Positions 33,861 to 42,785 of a stretch of 64,000 nt of DNA are shown here, one piece after another (the stretch's first letter is position 1; each line of letters begins with the position of its first letter). The position numbers and the translations under genes were made by a program. The DNA lies in NCBI RefSeq assembly GCF_020907275.1, contig NZ_JAJJWI010000011.1, forward strand, positions 62,001 through 126,000. The letters are read 5' to 3'. Under the pieces are notes generated by a model. That model made no database searches. It saw nothing but the letters and a program-made list of their open reading frames with translations, and was not told the origin of the DNA. Origin of the DNA: Pontibacter silvestris. Its GTDB lineage: Bacteria; Bacteroidota; Bacteroidia; Cytophagales; Hymenobacteraceae.

Positions 33861-34358
33861 ATGACCAACCCTGCAGAAGAATTCCGGTGTTTAGTTACCT
33901 CGCCTACTAAGTTTAAGCTGTTCATGCTGTCTAAACTTCCTATGGCTTATATGGCAGACCTGCGTGTAGCATCCCTCAACAGTACACAGGCAACTGTTAC
34001 TGTGCCATATAAGTACCTTAATAAAAACCCTTTTAACTCCATCTATTTCGCCTGCCTAAGTATGGCGGCAGAGCTTTCGACAGGAGTACTTTGCATGATG
34101 CACGTGTACAAATCAGATCCAGCAGTATCAATGCTTGTAGTAAATATGGAGGCCGGTTTCACTAAAAAAGCCGTGGGCAAAATCACTTTTTCCTGTGATG
34201 ATGGGAAGCAGATTTTAGAAGCAGTTCAGGAAACCAAAGCAACAGGTGAGGGAGTAACAGTAGTGGCCTCAAGTACAGGCGTGGATGCAACAGGTGACCA
34301 GGTGGCCTCATTTAAGTTTACATGGTCTTTTAAAGCAAAGAGAAAGCCATTGAGTTAA
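33861..34358 (+). CDS. DUF4442 hot-dog-fold protein
   Basis: This 165-residue protein has a hot-dog-type pattern typical of DUF4442: a central helix FNSIYFACLSMAAELSTGVL followed by strands with VVNMEAGFTKKAVGKITFSC. Related proteins are acyl-CoA thioesterase-like, but the catalytic residues are not evident and the substrate is unknown. It is cytoplasmic. It lies 97 bases after the Fur gene and immediately upstream of the purN promoter. Confidence 0.82.
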   Translation: MTNPAEEFRCLVTSPTKFKLFMLSKLPMAYMADLRVASLNSTQATVTVPYKYLNKNPFNSIYFACLSMAAELSTGVLCMMHVYKSDPAVSMLVVNMEAGFTKKAVGKITFSCDDGKQILEAVQETKATGEGVTVVASSTGVDATGDQVASFKFTWSFKAKRKPLS

Positions 34359-34401
34359 AATGAAAATTGTACCGGGCGCTGCTTTGTTGGTCTAAACCCA
34401 C

Positions 34402-34409
34402 TATATTTG
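34402..34409 (+). promoter_or_regulatory. -7 promoter element of purN-purH
   Basis: TATATTTG is an exact TAnnTTTG match located 27 bases before the TTG at 34436. A TTTG at 34383-34386 lies 15 bases upstream. Its position argues that translation begins at 34436 rather than at the TTG at 34367. Confidence 0.6.
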
Positions 34410-34435
34410 CACCTTCATTACAAGCACCTTTACTT

Positions 34436-35041
34436 TTGGCACCAGCTGATAAAAAAAATATAGTCATTTTTGCATCGGGGTCAGGCAGCAATGCACAGCG
34501 CCTGATGGAGTACTTCGAGCACCACCCACAAATTCGCGTGGCCGCTTTGTTCGCCAACAACCCGAAAGCGTATGCCCTAAAAAGAGCCGAGACCTTCCAC
34601 GTCCCGGCTTTTTTATTTACCCGCGATGAGTTTTACAATTCAGATAAAGTGGTAAAACAGTTACAGCAGATTAAGCCCGATGTTATTGTACTGGCAGGCT
34701 TCCTGTGGCTCGTGCCCCAAAGCCTCCTGCAGGCCTACCCAAACAAAATTATCAACATACATCCAGCCCTGCTGCCTAAGTATGGTGGCAAAGGCATGCA
34801 TGGCCTTCATGTACATTCAGCTGTAATAGAGGCTGGTGAAAAAGAATCCGGCATAACAATCCACCTTATAAATGAGGAATACGATAAAGGTGTGTTTGTG
34901 CTTCAGGAACGATGCCCGGTGCTCCCACAGGATACGCCTGAAGAGTTAGCTGCCCGTATACTACAGTTAGAGCACACACACCTGCCGTTGGTGGTAGAAA
35001 AGTTTTTAACAGATCAAGAATACTCTTCTAATAATAATTAA
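34436..35041 (+). CDS. purN: phosphoribosylglycinamide formyltransferase
   Basis: I start at the TTG at 34436 (201 residues), since the frame open to 34367 runs through the promoter and adds a non-conserved 23-residue leader. The protein shows KNIVIFASGSGSNAQRL (phosphate loop), the catalytic IINIHPALLPKYGGKGMHG (Asn-x-His) and the Asp of EYDKGVF. It formylates GAR with 10-formyl-THF in purine synthesis. It is followed by purH after 3 bases. Confidence 0.93.
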   Translation: MAPADKKNIVIFASGSGSNAQRLMEYFEHHPQIRVAALFANNPKAYALKRAETFHVPAFLFTRDEFYNSDKVVKQLQQIKPDVIVLAGFLWLVPQSLLQAYPNKIINIHPALLPKYGGKGMHGLHVHSAVIEAGEKESGITIHLINEEYDKGVFVLQERCPVLPQDTPEELAARILQLEHTHLPLVVEKFLTDQEYSSNNN

Positions 35042-35044
35042 CCC

Positions 35045-36565
35045 ATGCAATCTATTAAAATTAAGTCCGCGCTTATTTCGGTATATTATAAAGACCGTTT
35101 GGAGCCACTTGTAGAGCTTCTGAAAGCTAATGGAGTTACAATTTATTCTACAGGAGGCACACAGGCTTTCTTAGAAGAACAGGGAGCTGAAGTAGTAGCC
35201 GTTGAAGACCTTACTGCTTATCCTTCTATTTTCGGAGGTCGCGTTAAAACCCTTCACCCGAAAGTGTTCGGTGGCATCCTGCATCGCCGCGACAACGAAA
35301 GCGACTTGGCTGAGCGGGAGAAGTTCGAGATTCCGCCGATTGATTTAGTAGTAGTAGACCTGTACCCGTTTGAAGAAACGGTAGCTTCAGGTGCCTCTGA
35401 AGCAGACATAATTGAGAAAATAGACATAGGTGGCATTTCCCTGATCAGGGCAGCCGCTAAGAATTTTAACGACGTACTTATTGTTTCTTCCCGTGATCAG
35501 TACGATGAGGTAGTAGAAGTGCTGAAGGCAAAAGATGGTGCCACTGACCTGGAAGACCGTAAGTGTTTTGCTGCCAAAGCATTTGATGTTTCTTCTCATT
35601 ACGACACACACATCTTTAACTACCTGAACGGTGAGCAAGAGCAGGTGTTTAAACAAAGTGTGCGCGAGACAACCCCGTTACGCTATGGTGAAAACCCTCA
35701 TCAGAAAGGCACTTTCTATGGTAAACTGGATGACCTTTTTGAGCAGTTAAATGGTAAGCAGCTATCTTATAACAACTTAGTAGACATAGATGCTGCTATA
35801 GCTTTAGGCGCTGAGTTTGAAGAAACTGCCGTGGCTATTTTGAAACATACGAATGCTTGCGGCTGTGCCACCGGCGACACCGTTAAAGATGCTTTCTTAA
35901 ATGCTTTGTCTTCTGACCCTGTTTCTGCTTTTGGTGGTGTAATCATCACTAACAGAACTGTAGACTTAGCTGCTGCAGAAGAGTTAAACAAGCTGTTCTT
36001 CGAAGTGCTAATTGCTCCAGCTTTTGATGCGGAAGCCTTAGAACTGCTTCGCACGAAGAAAAACCGCATTTTGTTAAAGCAAAAGCCGGTAGAGCTGCCA
36101 ACTAAGCTTTTCAAGACATTACTGAATGGCGTAATTGAGCAGGATAAAGATTTGGCAACAGAAACAGAAGCAGACTTTAAAACAGTCACGAAACGTGAAC
36201 CAACTGCTGAAGAGAAGAAAGCGCTGGTATTTGCTGCCAAAGTTTGCAAGCACACTAAGTCTAACACCATTGTGCTGGCTACAGATAAAATGATGTTTTC
36301 CAGCGGCGTAGGCCAGACTTCCCGTGTAGATGCCCTACGCCAGGCAATAGAAAAAGCAAAGAGCTTTGGCTTTGATGTAAGTAAAACTGTAATGGCCTCC
36401 GATGCTTTCTTCCCTTTTCCGGACTGCGTAGAAATTGCCGATCAGGTAGGTATAAAAGCTGTGGTACAACCAGGCGGATCTATTAAAGATCAGGATTCCA
36501 TTGCTTATTGTGACGCACACGACATGGCCATGGTTATGACTGGCGTACGTCATTTCAAACATTAA
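35045..36565 (+). CDS. purH: bifunctional AICAR formyltransferase / IMP cyclohydrolase
   Basis: This 506-residue protein has an N-terminal IMP cyclohydrolase (MGS-like fold, about 1-195, with STGGTQAFLEEQG and GGRVKTLHPKVFGG) and a C-terminal AICAR transformylase (about 200-506, with LRYGENPHQKG, KHTNACGCA and the closing GVRHFKH). It catalyses the last two steps of IMP synthesis. It forms an operon with purN, with a terminator after the stop. Confidence 0.98.
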   Translation: MQSIKIKSALISVYYKDRLEPLVELLKANGVTIYSTGGTQAFLEEQGAEVVAVEDLTAYPSIFGGRVKTLHPKVFGGILHRRDNESDLAEREKFEIPPIDLVVVDLYPFEETVASGASEADIIEKIDIGGISLIRAAAKNFNDVLIVSSRDQYDEVVEVLKAKDGATDLEDRKCFAAKAFDVSSHYDTHIFNYLNGEQEQVFKQSVRETTPLRYGENPHQKGTFYGKLDDLFEQLNGKQLSYNNLVDIDAAIALGAEFEETAVAILKHTNACGCATGDTVKDAFLNALSSDPVSAFGGVIITNRTVDLAAAEELNKLFFEVLIAPAFDAEALELLRTKKNRILLKQKPVELPTKLFKTLLNGVIEQDKDLATETEADFKTVTKREPTAEEKKALVFAAKVCKHTKSNTIVLATDKMMFSSGVGQTSRVDALRQAIEKAKSFGFDVSKTVMASDAFFPFPDCVEIADQVGIKAVVQPGGSIKDQDSIAYCDAHDMAMVMTGVRHFKH

Positions 36566-36587
36566 ATTTATCTGGTTTGACTTTTAC

Positions 36588-36622
36588 AGCCCCAGCTTTG
36601 CCTAGCGAAGCTGGGGCTTTTT
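36588..36622 (+). terminator. Terminator of purN-purH
   Basis: An 11-bp stem AGCCCCAGCTT/AAGCTGGGGCT (36588-36598/36608-36618) with a 9-base loop, followed by five T. Confidence 0.9.
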
Positions 36623-37023
36623 CATTATCCGCACCTCTTCTTCTATACTATAAGCTCTAGATTTGCAGAGAGTGACTTACATGACATAAAAAGGGAAGAG
36701 GACTTACTTACTATATAATTTTCTCTACAAGTTGTGCTAGCAGATTCCCTGACTTGAACAAAACAGAAAAAAATTTGGCCCCATATAACAGAGTTATGAT
36801 CACTAGGTTTATAATTATTCAGTAAAAACGACACAAGCATTATATGTTTTTCAATTAAGCTCCTCCCCCCACTTGCCTTAAAAAAAGCTCCATATTTCAA
36901 TCTGACATACTTTAGGACGTTATCAAGTACGTTATTAGAGCGCACTATTCCGGCTGTTATATAAAAAGATTTGAAAACTTTGCTCAGAGAGGCTATAGCA
37001 TTATTAATTCCGCTGAATTTCAC
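36623..37023. other. 401-base AT-rich region upstream of mreB
   Basis: AT-rich sequence with no convincing gene. A minus-strand frame of 126 codons (36643-37023) is open, but codon use is unlike coding neighbours and its start lies next to the mreB promoter, so I leave it out. No terminator or repeat stands out. Confidence 0.5.
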
Positions 37024-37031
37024 TAATTTTG
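37024..37031 (+). promoter_or_regulatory. -7 promoter element of the mre operon
   Basis: TAATTTTG, an exact TAnnTTTG match, 73 bases before the mreB ATG. A -33 element is not obvious. Confidence 0.55.
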
Positions 37032-37104
37032 CCGCAAGTTTTTGACTAGAAATATTGTATATTAAAAATATAGGAGACTACCGCACCTCTTCAACTACTT
37101 CGAA

Positions 37105-38130
37105 ATGGGATTATTTAATTTTTTAACCAGTGATATAGCAATAGATTTGGGTACTGCCAATACCCTTATCATTCATAACGATAAAATTGTGGTAGATGAG
37201 CCATCCATCATCGCCATCGATCGCACATCGGGCAGAGTAATTGCAGTAGGCCGTAATGCAATGCAGATGCATGAGAAAACTCACGAAAACATCCGCACCA
37301 TTCGTCCGCTCAAAGATGGTGTAATTGCCGACTTCCACGCTGCAGAGGAAATGATCCGGGGCCTGATTAAGATGATTGACACAGGCCGTCGTTTGTTCCA
37401 GCCGTCACACCGCATGGTAATCTGTATCCCTTCTGGTATTACGGAAGTAGAAAAACGTGCCGTACGCGACTCTGCACAGCACGCCGGCGCTAAAGAAGTA
37501 TGGATGATACAGGAGCCAATGGCAGCCGCTATCGGTATTGGTATTGATGTAGAACAACCGATTGGCTCTATGATAGTAGATATCGGAGGTGGTACAACTG
37601 AAATTGCTGTGGTGGCCCTTTCAGGCATTGTGTGCGATCAGTCTATCCGTATTGCCGGTGATGTGTTTACTAAAGATATACTGGATTACATGCGCCGCCA
37701 GCACAACCTGCTGATTGGAGAACGTTCCGCTGAGAAAATAAAAATTGAAGTAGGCGCCGCGCTTACAGAAATAGAAAACCCTCCTGCTGACTACGAAATC
37801 CGTGGCCGTGACCTGATGACTGGCATTCCTAAAGTAATTAAGGTAACGTACCAGGAAATAGCTATTGCACTCGACAAGTCTGTCTCTAAAATAGAAGAGG
37901 CTGTTCTAAAGGCACTGGAAATTGCCCCACCTGAGCTTTCGGCTGATATTTACGACAATGGTATTCACCTGACAGGTGGTGGTGCTTTGCTTCGTGGTTT
38001 AGACAAGCGTCTGGCTGCCAAAACAAAACTTCCGATTCACATTGCAGAAGATCCTTTAAGAGCAGTTGTAAGAGGCACTGGTGCCGCCATTAAAGATATT
38101 GAGGGCTTTAAAAACGTACTGCTGACGTAA
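37105..38130 (+). CDS. mreB: rod shape-determining actin homologue MreB
   Basis: This 341-residue actin-fold ATPase has phosphate-1 AIDLGTANTLI (residues about 11-21), the phosphate-2 motif IVDIGGGTTEIAVV, and the adenosine motif HLTGGGALLRGLD. It polymerises under the inner membrane and guides elongation-type cell wall synthesis. It is first of five genes mreB-mreC-mreD-mrdA-mrdB, with its own promoter. Confidence 0.98.
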   Translation: MGLFNFLTSDIAIDLGTANTLIIHNDKIVVDEPSIIAIDRTSGRVIAVGRNAMQMHEKTHENIRTIRPLKDGVIADFHAAEEMIRGLIKMIDTGRRLFQPSHRMVICIPSGITEVEKRAVRDSAQHAGAKEVWMIQEPMAAAIGIGIDVEQPIGSMIVDIGGGTTEIAVVALSGIVCDQSIRIAGDVFTKDILDYMRRQHNLLIGERSAEKIKIEVGAALTEIENPPADYEIRGRDLMTGIPKVIKVTYQEIAIALDKSVSKIEEAVLKALEIAPPELSADIYDNGIHLTGGGALLRGLDKRLAAKTKLPIHIAEDPLRAVVRGTGAAIKDIEGFKNVLLT

Positions 38131-38139
38131 CAGACCCAC

Positions 38140-39003
38140 ATGCGGAATCTTTTTGCATTTATTTACCGGTTCCGTGCGTTCCTTGTATTTGTATTGCTGG
38201 AGGTGCTGTGCGTATACATGATTGTACGCTACAACACCTACCAGGGAGCAGCCTTTTTCAACTCTGCCAATAAGTATATAGGGCAGGTGCTGGAGTACCA
38301 GAGCAGTGTGACTGATTATTTCAGGCTAGCGTCTGTAAACACGACACTTGCAAGAGAAAATGCAGCGTTGCGGGAAGAAGTCATGAGGAACAGACTGGAA
38401 GAACAGGCTGACAGTACTGACCGCCTGGATACACTTTACTATGCCCCTTCTGATACGTCAAAGCTGTCTCCGTATGTTCTACATGCAGGCCGTGTAATTA
38501 ATAACTCCGTGCGACGAACCAACAACTACCTGACACTTTCTATCGGTACAGCTGATGGAGTAATGCCAGGCATGGGCGTTATTTCTTCTCATGGAGCTGT
38601 AGGGCGTATCAAAACAGTTTCAGAACATTACTCCACTGCAACATCACTATTGCACTCCCAGCTCCTGATATCGGCCAAAATTAAGAGTAACAGTACTTTC
38701 GGAACCGTTAAGTGGAATGGCGGAAACTACCGCACAGCTTTACTTGATTATATTCCGCTGCACATAAAGCCTGCTAAAGGCGATACAATTGTAACAAGTG
38801 GGTTCAATACTGTTTTTCCGGAGGGCATCATGATTGGCACTATCAACTCCGTGGAAAAAGAGCAGGACAAGAGTTTTTACACCATTAAAGTAAAACTGGC
38901 CGTAGATTTTGCACAGCTTTCTTACGTGTATGTTGTAGAAAACACGCTGAAAGACGAGCGGGACTCCTTGGAAATAGAAACAGGCATACAACCCAATGAA
39001 TAG
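38140..39003 (+). CDS. mreC: rod shape-determining protein MreC
   Basis: The 287-residue protein has one N-terminal membrane helix (about 12-30), a coiled-coil segment (about 65-88) and a periplasmic beta domain with the family motif GMGVISSHGAVGRI. It connects MreB to PBP2 and RodA. It starts 9 bases after mreB and overlaps mreD by 8. Confidence 0.95.
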   Translation: MRNLFAFIYRFRAFLVFVLLEVLCVYMIVRYNTYQGAAFFNSANKYIGQVLEYQSSVTDYFRLASVNTTLARENAALREEVMRNRLEEQADSTDRLDTLYYAPSDTSKLSPYVLHAGRVINNSVRRTNNYLTLSIGTADGVMPGMGVISSHGAVGRIKTVSEHYSTATSLLHSQLLISAKIKSNSTFGTVKWNGGNYRTALLDYIPLHIKPAKGDTIVTSGFNTVFPEGIMIGTINSVEKEQDKSFYTIKVKLAVDFAQLSYVYVVENTLKDERDSLEIETGIQPNE

Positions 39004-39520
39004 TAGCTTTGGCATACGACATATCATACAGTTTATTCTGTTTGTAGTACTACAAGTTTTCCTAATGGACAACCTTGTGCTCTTCAGCATGGGGTTCTGT
39101 TTTATTTACACTGCCTTTATACTATTTCTACCTATTAATATAAGCCGGGTGTGGTTACTGATACTGGCTTTTGCTACAGGCTTTACGGTAGACATGTTCT
39201 ATGACACTATGGGAATTCATGCAGCAGCCAGTGTGCTCCTGGCATTTTTAAGGCCACTCATTTTGAACCTTCTCACACCCCGTGATGGTTACGATACCAA
39301 TGACTCAGTTAACATACACGTGATGGGCAAAAGCTGGTTTACGACCTATGCTCTTATTCTGATTCTGGTGCATCATGCAGCCGTGTTCTTTTTAGAAACA
39401 ATCAGCTTTAACGACATATGGTACACACTGGCTAAGATACTGCTAAGTACCCTTTTCACGTTTGTAGTAATGGTAATTTTACAACTGCTGTTCTTCTCCG
39501 TTAAGAGAGCGAATAGATGA
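38996..39520 (+). CDS. mreD: rod shape-determining protein MreD
   Basis: This 174-residue membrane protein has about five hydrophobic helices. Sequence similarity to MreD is weak, as always for this family, but position between mreC and the PBP2 gene and the segment ATGFTVDMFYDTMGIHAAA support it. It overlaps mreC by 8 bases and mrdA by 4 bases (ATGA), implying translational coupling. Confidence 0.9.
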   Translation: MNSSFGIRHIIQFILFVVLQVFLMDNLVLFSMGFCFIYTAFILFLPINISRVWLLILAFATGFTVDMFYDTMGIHAAASVLLAFLRPLILNLLTPRDGYDTNDSVNIHVMGKSWFTTYALILILVHHAAVFFLETISFNDIWYTLAKILLSTLFTFVVMVILQLLFFSVKRANR

Positions 39521-41343
39521 ACTATTTGGAAAACAGAAAATACGTTATACAAGCCATTTTCCTCGTAGTAGGAATTGTCTTTGCCTGTCGGCTCTTCTAC
39601 ATACAAGTTATAGACAGCAGCTATAAGCAGGCTGCTGAGACTAACGCTATCAAAACGATCATTCAGTATCCATTCAGGGGGCTGATTTATGACCGTAATG
39701 GCAAGCTGCTGGTACAGAACACACCTGTGTACGACCTAATGGTGGTACCGAAGGAGGCCCGGAATATTGACACATTAAAGCTTTGCAAGTTAGTAGGTCT
39801 GCCCTTGGAGGATGTTCGGGAACGCCTTAAAAAAGCAAGAACTTACTCGTATGTTAAGCCTTCTATCTTTTATCAGAAACTCAGCACCCAGGAGTTTGCC
39901 CATATCCAGGACAATCTGATAGACTTCCCCGGCTTCTATATTAATGCACGTACTGCCCGTGGTTATCCGCACCAGAGTTTAGCGCATGCATTAGGTTATA
40001 TTGCCGAAATAAGCCCTAAGCAACTGGAAGACAGCACGTACAGCGGCTACCGCTCAGGCGACTATATCGGCAAAAGCGGTATAGAGCTGGAGTACGAAAA
40101 GTACCTGATGGGTAAGCGTGGAGTAAAGTATAAGATGGTGAACGTGCGAGGTATTGAGAAAGGCGCTTTTAAGGAGGGCGCTTACGATACACTTTCTGTA
40201 GCCGGTCAAAACCTGGTGAGCACGATTGACCTTGACCTGCAAGCTTATGGCGAGTACCTGATGAATGGTGCCAAAGGCAGTGTAGTGGCTATAGAACCAG
40301 AAACAGGAGAAGTGCTGGCTTATATATCGTCTCCGTTTTACGACCCAAACCTGTTTACAGGTAAAGAATACGGTAAAAATTACATGGAGCTGCTGAACGA
40401 GCCTAACAAGACAATGTTCAACCGCCCTATTATGGCCAGCAGCAACCCTCCTGGGTCTATCTTTAAATTAGCACAGGCGCTTATAGCACTGCAAGATGGC
40501 ATCATAACTCCGAATACAGGTTATCCATGTAATCAGAGCCTGATAAAGTGTTCTCACGCTCATGCAGCCCCAACTAACCTTTCCATTGCGATTCAAACTT
40601 CCTGCAACCCTTATTTCTACCAGGTGTTCAGGGCCATGCTTAACCGCGGCAAGTCTAAAAATACATTTAAAGATACTGCCCTTGGTTTAACTGATTGGCG
40701 TGACCAGGTTACCAGCTTTGGCTTTGGTACCAAACTAGGCATTGACCTGCCGAACGAGAAACAAGGCATTATAGCCTCTACCGCTATGTACGATCGTATT
40801 TATGGTCCGAACCGCTGGAAATTCTCTACCATTTACTCGCTTAGTATAGGGCAAGGTGAACTTGGCGTTACGCCACTACAAATGGCAAATTTTATGGCCA
40901 CCATTGCAAACAGAGGTTATTATATTACACCTCACATTATCCGGTCTATTGGGGAGCATGGGGAACCGCTACCAGAATACCAGGAGCGTCATTATACAAC
41001 GGTAGCATCTAAGCACTTTGAACCAGTTGTTGATGGTATGGCAGCTGTGGTGGCATCTGGAACAGGTAGAAATGCTAACTTATCAAAACTTGGAATAGAG
41101 GTCTGTGGAAAAACAGGAACAGCGGAGAACCCACAAGGCAAGGACCACGCCGTATTTGTTGCCTTTGCCCCTAAAGTAAACCCGAAGATTGCCATAGCAG
41201 TGTATGTAGAAAATGCAGGCTTTGGAGCTCAATCGGCAGCACCTATCGCCGGCCTGATGATAGAAAAGTACCTGACAGATTCTGTATCCAGGAAACCTAT
41301 GGAAAAATGGGTGTTAAGCAGAGAGTACCTTAATATAGATTAG
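39517..41343 (+). CDS. mrdA: penicillin-binding protein 2 (elongation transpeptidase)
   Basis: This 608-residue class B PBP has one N-terminal membrane helix (about 10-28), a dimerisation/pedestal domain with RGLIYDRNGKLL, and a transpeptidase domain with SxxK in PGSIFKLAQ, SxN in TSCNPYF, and KTG in CGKTGTAENP. It cross-links peptidoglycan during rod elongation with RodA, encoded next. It overlaps mreD and is 4 bases from mrdB. Confidence 0.97.
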   Translation: MNYLENRKYVIQAIFLVVGIVFACRLFYIQVIDSSYKQAAETNAIKTIIQYPFRGLIYDRNGKLLVQNTPVYDLMVVPKEARNIDTLKLCKLVGLPLEDVRERLKKARTYSYVKPSIFYQKLSTQEFAHIQDNLIDFPGFYINARTARGYPHQSLAHALGYIAEISPKQLEDSTYSGYRSGDYIGKSGIELEYEKYLMGKRGVKYKMVNVRGIEKGAFKEGAYDTLSVAGQNLVSTIDLDLQAYGEYLMNGAKGSVVAIEPETGEVLAYISSPFYDPNLFTGKEYGKNYMELLNEPNKTMFNRPIMASSNPPGSIFKLAQALIALQDGIITPNTGYPCNQSLIKCSHAHAAPTNLSIAIQTSCNPYFYQVFRAMLNRGKSKNTFKDTALGLTDWRDQVTSFGFGTKLGIDLPNEKQGIIASTAMYDRIYGPNRWKFSTIYSLSIGQGELGVTPLQMANFMATIANRGYYITPHIIRSIGEHGEPLPEYQERHYTTVASKHFEPVVDGMAAVVASGTGRNANLSKLGIEVCGKTGTAENPQGKDHAVFVAFAPKVNPKIAIAVYVENAGFGAQSAAPIAGLMIEKYLTDSVSRKPMEKWVLSREYLNID

Positions 41344-41347
41344 CACC

Positions 41348-42670
41348 ATGGCTGTTGAGCAAACTATACCCAAATATAAAGTAGCTACACGTAGCAGCAG
41401 ACGCAACTCTAATAAGGTGCTTCAGAACCTGGACTGGGTAACCATACTGCTCTATTTCACCCTAGTGGCCTTAGGCTGGATGAATATTTATGCAGCCGTA
41501 TATAGCCCTGACAATGTGGTTAATATTTTCAGCTTCGATATTAACTCAGGTAAGCAACTTGTCTGGATATCTGCTTCGGTAGTACTGATTATTATTCTAC
41601 TCGTTGTTGATTATAAAGTATACGAGCATCTGGCCTATCCTATCTATGGAGGTGTTATACTGTTGCTTTTAGTCACGCTGGTTATAGCCAAACCCATTGC
41701 AGGTTCCAGATCCTGGCTTGATTTAGGGGGAGGCATTCGTTTGCAGCCTGCTGAGCTAGCTAAATTTGCCACGGCCCTGGCTGTTTCCAAGTTCCTGAGC
41801 AATGTAAACCTGCGTCAGCAGAACCTAAAAGATCAAATGGTTTTAGCAGCCATTACCTTACTGCCTCCTGCTATCATCATTCTTCAGAATGAGACAGGCT
41901 CTGCCCTGGTTTTCGCAGCTTTCGTGCTGGCCTTCTTCCGGGAAGGCATGTCGCCTCTTATTCTGATTATAGGTGGTACTGCCGCAGCCATTTTTATCCT
42001 GACGCTACTGGTGCCAAAGCTGTACCTAATCATAGCTATCACAGCTCTTATGGGCGCAGCTGTCTGGCTAGACTACCGCCTGATGCGCCGCATTAAAACT
42101 ATGGTAGCCTTGCTCTTGCTGGTAATAGCTATGATCTTTAGTGTAGATTACTTTGTAAATGACATCCTGCAGCCACACCAGCAGAACCGCATCAAGGCTT
42201 TAATAAATCCTGAGGCAGACCCGCTGGGCTTTGGCTGGAATGTAACCCAGTCTAAAATTGCAATTGGCTCTGGTGGCCTTTTGGGAAAGGGTTTTTTGGA
42301 CGGCACTCAAACTAAATTTGACTTTGTACCAGAGCAGAGTACCGACTTTATTTTCTGCACTATTGGAGAGGAGCACGGCTGGATAGGCAGCACTGTTCTG
42401 ATAGCATTGTTTATGTTGTTGCTTATTCGTATTGTGTCCATTGCAGAACGGCAGAAGTCGGTATTTGGCCGCACGTATGGTTATTGTGTCGCCTCTATCA
42501 TCTTCTTTCACTTCCTGATAAATGTAGGCATGACGATAGGCCTTGCACCTGTGGTGGGCATTCCGTTGCCATTCTTCAGTTATGGGGGCTCTTCGTTGTG
42601 GTCGTTCACTATTCTGCTTTATATCCTTTTGGCTATTGATGCAAACCGTAGCCTGGATTTATCAAGGTAA
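41348..42670 (+). CDS. mrdB: peptidoglycan glycosyltransferase RodA
   Basis: This 440-residue SEDS-family polymerase has about 10 membrane helices. The signature loops are GSRSWLDLGG, LQPAELAKFA and the C-terminal GIPLPFFSYGGSSL. It polymerises lipid II for rod elongation. Compared with E. coli RodA it has an extra membrane segment near the middle (about 200-255), common in Bacteroidota. Last gene of the operon, followed by a bidirectional hairpin. Confidence 0.97.
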   Translation: MAVEQTIPKYKVATRSSRRNSNKVLQNLDWVTILLYFTLVALGWMNIYAAVYSPDNVVNIFSFDINSGKQLVWISASVVLIIILLVVDYKVYEHLAYPIYGGVILLLLVTLVIAKPIAGSRSWLDLGGGIRLQPAELAKFATALAVSKFLSNVNLRQQNLKDQMVLAAITLLPPAIIILQNETGSALVFAAFVLAFFREGMSPLILIIGGTAAAIFILTLLVPKLYLIIAITALMGAAVWLDYRLMRRIKTMVALLLLVIAMIFSVDYFVNDILQPHQQNRIKALINPEADPLGFGWNVTQSKIAIGSGGLLGKGFLDGTQTKFDFVPEQSTDFIFCTIGEEHGWIGSTVLIALFMLLLIRIVSIAERQKSVFGRTYGYCVASIIFFHFLINVGMTIGLAPVVGIPLPFFSYGGSSLWSFTILLYILLAIDANRSLDLSR

Positions 42671-42706
42671 GCTGTAAAAACCACAATTTACCTGCCTTAA
42701 TATAAT

Positions 42707-42748
42707 AAAAAGCCCTAGCCAAGTCTTCTACTTGGCTAGGGCTTTTTT
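42707..42748. terminator. Bidirectional terminator between mrdB and the PQQ-dehydrogenase-like gene
   Basis: A perfect 17-bp stem (42707-42723/42731-42747) with a 7-base loop, A5 on the left and T6 on the right, so it can end both convergent transcripts. Confidence 0.9.
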
Positions 42749-42785
42749 AATTTACCTGTTTAGCTATAAGAAATTACAATCTTTC

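Noticed and set aside
36643-37023. 126-codon minus-strand frame upstream of mreB
   Set aside because: Codon use is unlike the neighbours, there is no recognisable domain, and its start lies beside the mreB promoter.
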